Assembly (NCBI GenBank): GCA_934667465.1
Contig: CAKUMG010000034.1
Location: forward strand, 1-16,204
Source of the DNA: an uncultured Actinoplanes sp.
Lineage (GTDB): Bacteria; Actinomycetota; Actinomycetes; Mycobacteriales; Micromonosporaceae
Length of the DNA: 16,204 nucleotides
Reading direction: 5' to 3'
The notes under the pieces were generated by a model. The model saw only the letters and a list, made by a program, of their open reading frames with translations, had not been told where the DNA came from and made no database searches. Both the position numbers and the translations under genes were made by a program. Shown here piece after piece: positions 8,047-12,639 of this stretch (position 1 is its first letter; each line of letters starts with the position of its first letter).

Positions 8047-8738
8047 GGGCGCTCCCCGACCGCGTACCGGAAGTGGTTGAGCAGGCGGTAACTCCCGTCG
8101 GGCCGGCGGAAGGGCGCGGCCGCGGCGAGCACGACCGGGTCCAGTTCCGGCTCCTCCCCGAGCAGGATTCCCCGTACGAGACTCGCCCCGTCCGCAGGCT
8201 CCCACGGCACCGCGACCAGCCCGTCCGCCACCGGCGTGAGCCCGCCGTCGGCCAGGAGCCCGGTCAGCCCCTCCGCGGTCCGCAGGTCACCGTCGGGCGC
8301 GGACCCGCCGTCGTTGAGCGCCCGCTCGATCGCGTCGAGGTCGTTGTGCGCGGCCTCCGCCCAGGTGACCACCGCGATCCGCCCGCCCGGCACGGTCACC
8401 CGGGCCATCTCGGCGATCGCGTCGTCGGTGTCCCCCGCGAACTGCACCGCGTTGAACGATGTCACCAGCTTGAAGCTCGCATCGGCCCACGGCAGCCGCT
8501 CGGCGCCGGCCTCACGTACGTCCGCCGCCCGGGTGCGGGCCAGCGCCACCATGGTCGCGGACGGGTCGGCGCCGGCGGCCCGCAGCCCGCGCGTGATCGC
8601 GTACGCGAGGAAGTGGCCCGCACCGCAGCCGACGTCCAGCACCCGGCTCCCCGGCGCCGGGCCGGCCGTCTCGAGGACGGCCCGCCAGGCCGGTTCCGCG
8701 ACGCCGCCCCACAGCTCCGCCCACTCCGCTTCGCTCAC
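8037..8738 (-). CDS. Class I SAM-dependent methyltransferase
   Basis: This 233-residue protein has the class I methyltransferase fold order: motif I 'VLDVGCGAGHFLAY' (about 33-46) for AdoMet binding, acidic motif II region 'AAGADPSATMVALART' (54-69), 'ADVREAGAERLPWADASFKLVTSFNAVQF' (72-100), and 'MARVTVPGGRIAVVTW' (111-126). It is of the UbiE/Methyltransf_11 type that acts on small molecules; the substrate cannot be deduced. The C-terminal half ('LLNHFRYAVG') is a family-specific cap. The start is GTG 8738; the upstream GGTGG is a weak ribosome site. It is a single gene, converging with DUF779 and divergent from the DUF3455 gene. Confidence 0.88.
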   Translation of the reverse strand: MSEAEWAELWGGVAEPAWRAVLETAGPAPGSRVLDVGCGAGHFLAYAITRGLRAAGADPSATMVALARTRAADVREAGAERLPWADASFKLVTSFNAVQFAGDTDDAIAEMARVTVPGGRIAVVTWAEAAHNDLDAIERALNDGGSAPDGDLRTAEGLTGLLADGGLTPVADGLVAVPWEPADGASLVRGILLGEEPELDPVVLAAAAPFRRPDGSYRLLNHFRYAVGERPAL

Positions 8739-8914
8739 CCGGACACCATGCCACCCGGGGTGTTTCGATGACCATTTACCCAGCTTGTCCGTTCGGGCGG
8801 TTTCCGCCGGTCCTTAAGGGCAACGGTGAACTCCGGCGGCGCCCGCATCCGTGTCCCCGGGCGAACACCCGAGTCTTCCTGCGCGACATCCGAGTTTGTC
8901 GAAGGAGCACCACC
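8739..8914. promoter_or_regulatory. Divergent spacer between the methyltransferase and DUF3455 genes
   Basis: These 176 bp must carry both promoters, but I cannot assign -10/-35 boxes confidently. Visible structure includes a small hairpin GGCGG-TTT-CCGCC (8796-8808), the palindrome CCTTAAGG (8812-8819), and two related copies of ACAYCCGAGTYT 21 bp apart (8866-8877 and 8887-8898), just upstream of the ribosome site GAAGGAG (8901-8907) of the DUF3455 gene. Confidence 0.35.
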
Positions 8915-9466
8915 ATGCGGACTCCGCTCCGTACCGTCGTCCTGGGCACGGCCGCTCTCGCCGTCGCCGGCACCGTCACCGCCGTCACGTTCAACGCCTC
9001 CGCCGCCGAGACGTCCGCGACCGCACGGCCCCGCCCGAGCGCGAGCACCGTCGCGTCGCCGATCGACCCGCCCGCCGGCAAGCGCTGGCTCGGCACCTAC
9101 AAGGTCGTCAGCGGCACCCAGACCTACACCTGCGCCAACGGCTCGTTCGCCGGCGCGTCGGTGCCCGAGGCGCAGCTCGTCGGCACGGGCGGCCGCCTGC
9201 ACCACTTCAAGGGCCCGAGCTGGCAGTCCACGCGCGACAAGTCGCTGGTCACCGCAGCGAAGGTCGGAGAGCGGGCGCGTACGGGCACGATCGCCGAGCT
9301 GCTCCTGGAAGTGAACAGCCACACCGGACCCGCGAACGGCGTGCTCGGGAAGGCCACGCACATCCAGCGCCTCGGCACCTCCGGCGGGGTCGCGCCGACG
9401 CGCGCCTGCACCGACGGGCAGACCACTGCCGTGCGCTACGGCGCCACGTACGTCTTCTGGGGCTGA
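8915..9466 (+). CDS. Secreted DUF3455 family protein
   Basis: The start ATG 8915 has a clear ribosome site (GAAGGAG, 7 nt spacing). The 183-residue product begins with a signal peptide: Arg residues, a hydrophobic core from Val8 to about Val24, and a likely cleavage after 'NASA' (residue 30). The mature part shows the DUF3455 pattern: 'GTYKVVSGTQTYTC' (60-73), 'LHHFKGPSWQS' (95-105), 'GTIAELLLEV' (124-133) and 'THIQRLGTSGGVAPTRAC' (148-165). Cys73 and Cys165 are the only mature cysteines and could form a disulfide after export. Fungal and bacterial DUF3455 proteins are extracellular and of unknown function. It stands alone and is followed by a strong intrinsic terminator. An upstream in-frame extension to 8768 lacks a ribosome site and would bury the signal peptide, so I reject it. 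Confidence 0.9.
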   Translation: MRTPLRTVVLGTAALAVAGTVTAVTFNASAAETSATARPRPSASTVASPIDPPAGKRWLGTYKVVSGTQTYTCANGSFAGASVPEAQLVGTGGRLHHFKGPSWQSTRDKSLVTAAKVGERARTGTIAELLLEVNSHTGPANGVLGKATHIQRLGTSGGVAPTRACTDGQTTAVRYGATYVFWG

Positions 9467-9484
9467 TCTCTCCGTGTCTCTCGG

Positions 9485-9523
9485 GGGCCGGTAGCGCACG
9501 CGCGCTACCGGCCCTTTCGTTTC
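9485..9523 (+). terminator. Intrinsic terminator of the DUF3455 gene
   Basis: A perfect 13-bp stem, GGGCCGGTAGCGC (9485-9497) / GCGCTACCGGCCC (9502-9514), encloses the loop ACGC and is followed by TTTCGTTTCT. It is the clearest intrinsic terminator in the window. Confidence 0.9.
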
Positions 9524-9627
9524 TCCCCAGTCCGTGCCACCCCTTCGAGGACTCGCCATCCCCGCCGGGGCGGGACACCATATTGGGCTCCGTCCTGTTC
9601 CCGAGGTGCCGACGGAGTCATGAGCAA

Positions 9628-10506
9628 ATGCGTGCGACCAAGCTGTACGTGATCGGGCTCGCGCTGGCCGGGCTGGCCGGCTGCGGAACGGCGCTGGCCG
9701 CCGAGCACGAACCCGTCTGGGTCGCCCCCGCCTCGTCCACGCCGGCCACCGTCGCACCCGCCCCCGCGGCCTCCTCCTCGCGGGCGAAGGTCCCGGCACG
9801 ACCCTCGTCCCCGCCCGCCACCTCGGCCCCCGCCACGTCGGCCCCGGCCACCTCACCGCCTGCCTCCGCTGCTCCCGCCACCCATGCGCCGGAGCAGCAC
9901 GGCGGCCCGGCGAACAGCCTGATGGTGACCGGGCAGAAGGGCGTGGCGCTCACCTTCGACGACGGCCCCGACCCGGAACAGACGCCGAAACTGCTCGACC
10001 TGCTCGCCGCGCAGGGCGTGAAGGCGACCTTCTGCGTGGTCGGCGAGAACGTGCAGGCGCACCCGGACCTGGTCCGGCGGATCGCCGCCGAGGGACATAC
10101 CCTCTGCAACCACACCTGGGACCACGATCTGAAGCTGGGCAAGAAGAAGCCGGAGAAGATCCACAAGGACCTGGCCCGCACCAACGACGCGATCTGGGCC
10201 GCCGTGCCGGACGCCGAGATCGCGTTCATGCGGGCACCGGGCGGCAACTTCACGCCGGCGTTCGTCCGGGAGGCACGCAAGCTCGGCATGGCGAGCATCT
10301 ACTGGCAGGTCGACACCCGCGACTGGGACCACTCCGGCGGCGAGTCCCCGGGCAAGCACCAGAGCATGGTCATCAGGTCGGTGAAGAAGCACGTGTCGGA
10401 CGGGGCGATCGTGCTCTCCCACGACTACGCCCAGCCCGACACGATCAAGGCCTACGAGAAGCTGATCCCCTGGCTGAAGAAGCGCTTCACGCTGATCGCG
10501 CTCTGA
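9628..10506 (+). CDS. Polysaccharide deacetylase (NodB, CE4) lipoprotein
   Basis: The enzyme removes N-acetyl (or O-acetyl) groups from a cell-wall or extracellular polysaccharide. The 292-residue product has a lipoprotein signal with lipobox 'LAGC' (Cys19), so it is probably anchored to the outer face of the membrane. A Pro/Ala/Ser/Thr-rich linker (about 30-97) contains repeated PATSA units. The NodB domain has motif 1 'TFDDGP' (Asp111 base, Asp112 metal), motif 2 'HTWDH' (His162 and His166), motif 3 'RAPGGNF' (Arg202), motif 4 'DTRDWD' (229-234) and motif 5 'IVLSHD' (His265), so it looks catalytically complete. ATG 9628 is chosen because the lipoprotein signal starts there; GGAG lies 11 nt upstream. 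An out-of-frame ATG at 9620 opens a 10-codon overlapping frame. It converges with DUF3499 across a repeat array. Confidence 0.93.
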   Translation: MRATKLYVIGLALAGLAGCGTALAAEHEPVWVAPASSTPATVAPAPAASSSRAKVPARPSSPPATSAPATSAPATSPPASAAPATHAPEQHGGPANSLMVTGQKGVALTFDDGPDPEQTPKLLDLLAAQGVKATFCVVGENVQAHPDLVRRIAAEGHTLCNHTWDHDLKLGKKKPEKIHKDLARTNDAIWAAVPDAEIAFMRAPGGNFTPAFVREARKLGMASIYWQVDTRDWDHSGGESPGKHQSMVIRSVKKHVSDGAIVLSHDYAQPDTIKAYEKLIPWLKKRFTLIAL

Positions 10507-10521
10507 CCGGCGTTCTCGGCC

Positions 10522-10619
10522 GGGCGGGATGACGCTTCAGCTGGGCGGGATGACGCTTCAGCTGGGCGGGATGACGCTTCAGCTGGGCGGGATGACGCTT
10601 CAGCTGGGCGGGATGACGC
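10522..10619. repeat. 21-bp tandem repeat array (4.7 copies) across the DUF3499 stop codon
   Basis: GGGCGGGATGACGC begins at 10522, 10543, 10564, 10585 and 10606, a strict 21-bp period; the last copy is partial and lies in the coding region. Read on the minus strand each unit encodes Ser-Val-Ile-Pro-Pro-Ser-stop, the C-terminus of DUF3499 with its TGA. The array fills most of the spacer between the convergent deacetylase and DUF3499 genes. A weak hairpin (CCGGC/GCCGG, 10507-10523) precedes it. Confidence 0.95.
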
Positions 10620-10962
10620 GGAGGTGCCCGCGGCGGCCGGTCTGCTGGCCGGGGTAGGTGTCGTGGTCCTCGGGGCGGGGCGGCGGCGCGGGGCGCGCGG
10701 CCTCGCGGACCGCGTCGGCCAGGGCCACGAGGTCGTCGGTGGTCGGCGGCGGGGGCGCGAAGTCGCCGTCGTGCCGGACCAGTTCCCAGCCGCGCGGGGC
10801 GGTGAGGCTGCGGGCGTGGGGTTCGCACAGGTCGTACGTGTGCGGCTCGGCGAACGCCGCGAGCGGGCCCACCACCGCCGTCGAGTCGTTGTAGACGTAG
10901 GTCAGGGTGGCGACCGCCTGTCGGGGACAGCCGTTCCGGGAGCAGCGCCGTGGGGACCTCAC
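10600..10962 (-). CDS. DUF3499 family protein
   Basis: This 120-residue protein matches the actinobacterial DUF3499 pattern: 'CSRNGCPRQAVATLTYVY' (7-24), 'DSTAVVGPLAAFAEPHTYDLCEPHA' (26-50) and 'LTAPRGWELVRH' (53-64). Cys7, Cys12, Cys46 and His49 could bind one zinc ion. The function is unknown. The family is near-universal in actinobacteria and sits next to whiB2 and manB. The C-terminal half is Pro-rich. The start GTG 10962 lies 6 nt after TAACGT with no Shine-Dalgarno sequence, suggesting a leaderless mRNA. The first stop is the innermost of several stops in the 21-bp repeat array. It is divergent from the metallopeptidase-like gene. Confidence 0.93.
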   Translation of the reverse strand: MRSPRRCSRNGCPRQAVATLTYVYNDSTAVVGPLAAFAEPHTYDLCEPHARSLTAPRGWELVRHDGDFAPPPPTTDDLVALADAVREAARPAPPPRPEDHDTYPGQQTGRRGHLRVIPPS

Positions 10963-10968
10963 GGCGGC

Positions 10969-10974
10969 ACGTTA
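10969..10974 (-). promoter_or_regulatory. Candidate -10 box of the DUF3499 leaderless promoter
   Basis: On the minus strand TAACGT is followed by GCCGCC and the GTG start, the same TANNNT-N6-GTG layout as three other genes here. Confidence 0.5.
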
Positions 10975-11006
10975 TCCCCAACGGCGCTCGCGCGCAGCCG
11001 AAGCAG

Positions 11007-11148
11007 CCGCGACACGCCGGACCGCCATGCATCACAGTTTGGCCATGACACCGCGACACGCCGTCCCAATGGGACGAAATTCGCCGAGAACGGGGCGGAT
11101 CGCCCCGCGTCAAGGGGGAAGTTCGCCGCCGCGAAACGCGCGCGACAC
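11007..11148. promoter_or_regulatory. Divergent regulatory region with GACAC cluster, 13-bp direct repeat and palindromes
   Basis: The spacer between DUF3499 and the metallopeptidase-like gene holds two perfect copies of CCGCGACACGCCG (11007-11019 and 11051-11063), four plus-strand GACAC pentamers (11011, 11047, 11055, 11144), an inverted repeat CGTCCCA-A-TGGGACG (11062-11076) and a hairpin CGGGGCG-GAT-CGCCCCG (11091-11107). GACAC is the core of the WhiA site in Streptomyces. Which protein binds here is not known. Confidence 0.4.
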
Positions 11149-11179
11149 AGCCTGACCACGGACGACGGCTCCGGCGGGC

Positions 11180-11185
11180 TAGGCT
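11180..11185 (+). promoter_or_regulatory. Candidate -10 box of the metallopeptidase-like gene, leaderless
   Basis: TAGGCT is followed by GGCGGG and the GTG start at 11192. The same hexamer and spacing stand in front of fbiC. Confidence 0.55.
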
Positions 11186-11191
11186 GGCGGG

Positions 11192-11728
11192 GTGACTACC
11201 AGTCCCGACCGCCGCCGCGCCGGTTCAGAGCGGGCCGGCTCCGAGCGGGCCGGCTCCGAGCCGGGCCGGAGCGGCGCCGACCCGACCCGGGCCGGACGCT
11301 CTGCCGGACCGGGCCGTCCCGCACGCCGGGACCGGCACGGGCGGGGACTCCGCGGCCGGCTCGTGCCGGCCACCGTGCCCCTCGCCCGGACCAAGGCGGA
11401 GATCTTCGACGACCTCGTGCTCGACACGGTCGAGAGCCTCGAGCGCCGCTACGCCAAGGAGCTGGCCGGCGTCGAGTTCGCCGTCGAGGACGTGCCGCCG
11501 GAGCTCAACGTCTACGACTCCGACGTGCTCGAGGACGGCGAGGTCCCGCTCGCGCGCCTGCTGCCCGGGCGTCCGGGCCGGCAGGAGCTGCCGCCGCGGA
11601 TCGTGCTCTACCGCAGGCCGCTGGAGTTCCGCGCGATGGATCGGGAGGATCTCGCCGACCTCGTGCACGACGTCATCATCGAGCAGGTGGCCAACCTGCT
11701 CGGGGTGGATCCGGACGAGCTGTCCTGA
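11192..11728 (+). CDS. Metallopeptidase-family (zincin-like) protein with degenerate active site
   Basis: The 178-residue product has a basic, Arg/Gly/Ser-rich N-terminus (about 1-65, including SERAG repeats and 'RRDRHGRGLRG') and then a domain of the Zincin_1/DUF1025 type: 'ARTKAEIFDDLVLDTVESLERR' (66-87), 'EFAVEDVPPEL' (95-105), 'LPPRIVLYRRPLEFRA' (131-146) and 'DLADLVHDVIIEQVANLLGVDPDEL' (151-175). Family peptidases carry HExxH in this last segment. Here the aligned segment appears to be IEQVA, so both histidines are missing and hydrolase activity is unlikely. It is the expected neighbour of DUF3499 and whiB2. The GTG start directly follows a -10-like box, suggesting a leaderless mRNA; an inner GTG would remove the disordered N-terminus but also the 'RHGRGLRG' stretch that I believe is conserved in relatives. 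Confidence 0.85.
   Translation: MTTSPDRRRAGSERAGSERAGSEPGRSGADPTRAGRSAGPGRPARRDRHGRGLRGRLVPATVPLARTKAEIFDDLVLDTVESLERRYAKELAGVEFAVEDVPPELNVYDSDVLEDGEVPLARLLPGRPGRQELPPRIVLYRRPLEFRAMDREDLADLVHDVIIEQVANLLGVDPDELS
11228..11260 (+). repeat. 15-bp in-frame tandem repeat in the metallopeptidase-like gene
   Basis: GAGCGGGCCGGCTCC occurs at 11228-11242 and 11243-11257, followed by a degenerate third copy that starts with GAG at 11258. It encodes the ERAGS units near residues 13-22. Confidence 0.85.
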
Positions 11729-11736
11729 CCCGCCCG

Positions 11737-11774
11737 GCTCTCGCGACGCGGCCCCCCGGCGTCGTCACGAGAGC
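11737..11774. terminator. Bidirectional hairpin between convergent metallopeptidase-like and whiB2 genes
   Basis: GCTCTCGCGACG (11737-11748) pairs with CGTCACGAGAGC (11763-11774) with one mismatch across a 14-nt loop. It lies 8 bp after one stop and 8 bp before the other. There is no T-tract. Confidence 0.6.
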
Positions 11775-11782
11775 GCGGTGGA

Positions 11783-12040
11783 TCACGCCACGCGGCGCTT
11801 GAGCTTGCGGCGTTCCCGTTCGGACAGGCCGCCCCAGATGCCAAACCGCTCGTCATGGCCCAACGCGTACTCCAGGCATTCGCCCTTCACGTCGCACCGG
11901 CCGCAGATCCGCTTCGCCTCGCGGGTCGAACCGCCCTTCTCCGGGAAGAAAGCTTCCGGGTCCGTCTGCGAACACAGCGCCCGTTCCTGCCACTCGGGCG
12001 CGTCCCCCAGCAGGTCGACCCCTTCTACCTGCGCTTCCAT
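11783..12040 (-). CDS. whiB2: WhiB-family iron-sulfur transcription factor, WhiB2/WhmD type
   Basis: This 85-residue protein has the four [4Fe-4S] cysteines at positions 23, 46, 49 and 55 (C-x22-C-x2-C-x5-C), the turn motif 'GIWGG' (67-71) and the basic tail 'LSERERRKLKRR' (72-83). The motif 'QTDPEAFFPEKGGSTREAKRIC' is typical of the WhiB2/WhmD group; the Streptomyces orthologue WhiB acts with WhiA in sporulation septation, and the mycobacterial one in cell division. ATG 12040 is chosen for the strong AAGGAGG site 7 nt upstream; a longer frame to 12217 would run through the promoter. It converges with the metallopeptidase-like gene. A promoter at 12158-12187 with a palindrome over its -10 box implies control by a dimeric repressor or activator. 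Confidence 0.96.
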   Translation of the reverse strand: MEAQVEGVDLLGDAPEWQERALCSQTDPEAFFPEKGGSTREAKRICGRCDVKGECLEYALGHDERFGIWGGLSERERRKLKRRVA

Positions 12041-12107
12041 CGGCGTGCCTCCTTCTCCGCGCCGGCAGCGATGCCGACGCTGACCCCCCACGCACGCGGC
12101 GTGTTTC

Positions 12108-12147
12108 TTGCGGGAAAGCCGCGGTTCGCGACGCCCCTTTCCCGCAA
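12108..12147 (-). promoter_or_regulatory. Hairpin at the 5' end of the predicted whiB2 leader
   Basis: TTGCGGGAAA and TTTCCCGCAA form a perfect 10-bp stem around a 20-nt spacer that itself can fold through CGCG-AAC-CGCG. It would begin about 4 nt after the predicted transcription start (near 12151) and end 67 nt before the ATG. It may protect the mRNA, act as an attenuator, or be a protein site at DNA level. Confidence 0.6.
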
Positions 12148-12157
12148 CCCCACCGAA

Positions 12158-12187
12158 ATTACACGCGTGTAAGACGTGCGTCGTCAA
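12158..12187 (-). promoter_or_regulatory. Predicted whiB2 promoter with a palindrome overlapping the -10 box
   Basis: On the minus strand TTGACG (12187-12182) is followed after 18 bp by TGTAAT (12163-12158), close to the vegetative sigma consensus. The perfect 14-bp palindrome TTACACGCGTGTAA (12159-12172) covers most of the -10 box. The predicted leader is about 110 nt. Confidence 0.7.
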
Positions 12188-12599
12188 GCCGAACCTGATA
12201 AATAGGCCCGTTTCCACAAGGCTCCGAGGTCTCCTCGTGGTCCCGTTCCTGCCCTATCTCTCGGAGCTGCCCCCAGGTAACGCACCGTCGGTGCAGCGGG
12301 TCCAAATTACCCCATTTTGTAACTCGCTGACCCGGCTCACATGATCGCTTGGCGTTGCACACGGTACATGCATCGGCGCTCACTGTCACATTCGGAGGAG
12401 TGAACGATCAGCCTTTCGGTGGCGGCATCCATCGGCGTCCGAAAATGGACAGTGGGTCATCGCGAGAAATCGACCATCGGCGAGACGCCCGCCACACGAA
12501 AAGCGAGCACGAAAACCCGAACGGGGGAAATACTCCGGGTAGCGGCGCCACCCGGCGAGGCGCCTGCTACCCCGGTTGCGACCGGGCTAAACCACTGAA
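12188..12599. other. Gene-free region with inverted repeats and a low-confidence small ORF or structured RNA
   Basis: I see no convincing gene. Present are an 8-bp inverted repeat GCTCCGAG/CTCGGAGC (12221-12228 / 12260-12267), a tight one GCACCG-T-CGGTGC (12282-12294), and on the plus strand GGAGGAG (12394-12400) in front of a frame open from 12407 (ATC) or 12419 (GTG) to a TGA at 12596-12598 (about 59-63 codons). By count about one third of its codons end in A or T, far more than in neighbouring genes. The plus strand is rich in GAAAA runs flanked by short stems (for example GTCC-GAAAAT-GGAC at 12437-12450), which fits RNA structure better than coding. Confidence 0.4.
12535..12586. other. 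Two overlapping, mutually exclusive hairpins downstream of fbiC
   Basis: The first stem pairs CCGGGTAGCGGCGCC (12535-12549) with GGCGCC-T-GCTACCCCGG (12559-12575) around a 9-nt loop. The second pairs CCCGGT (12571-12576) with ACCGGG (12581-12586) around TGCG. They share 12571-12575, so only one can fully form, which is a switch-like arrangement on either strand. Confidence 0.55.
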
Positions 12600-12627
12600 C
12601 CGGGGGAACTTCACCGCGTTCCCCCGG
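12600..12627 (-). terminator. Terminator hairpin of fbiC
   Basis: A perfect 10-bp stem CCGGGGGAAC / GTTCCCCCGG encloses an 8-nt loop, starting 12 nt after the fbiC stop. On the minus strand TTCAGTGGTTTA follows. The hairpin is symmetrical, so it could also end plus-strand transcripts from 12394 onward. Confidence 0.7.
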
Positions 12628-12639
12628 CGTCGCTCGGCG

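Noticed and set aside
10522..10619. CRISPR-like regular repeats
   Set aside because: The units are head to tail with a 21-bp period and no spacers, no cas genes are present, and the unit encodes the DUF3499 C-terminus.
10487..11113. Minus-strand frame with KRHPAQL repeats
   Set aside because: The repeats are the 21-bp array read out of frame; the real DUF3499 frame ends at the first repeat.
12159..12172. BldD box upstream of whiB2
   Set aside because: The palindrome has TTAC and GTAA arms, but 6 bp apart rather than the 5 bp of the Streptomyces BldD site as I recall it, so I only call it an unassigned operator.
11783..12217. Longer WhiB protein starting at 12217
   Set aside because: It would run through the predicted promoter, palindrome and hairpin; ATG 12040 has AAGGAGG 7 nt upstream and gives the usual WhiB2 length.
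12535..12627. Known actinobacterial RNA such as the 6C motif or a c-di-AMP riboswitch
   Set aside because: The loops lack the C-runs of the 6C motif and I cannot match the conserved core of the riboswitch, so no named class is supported.
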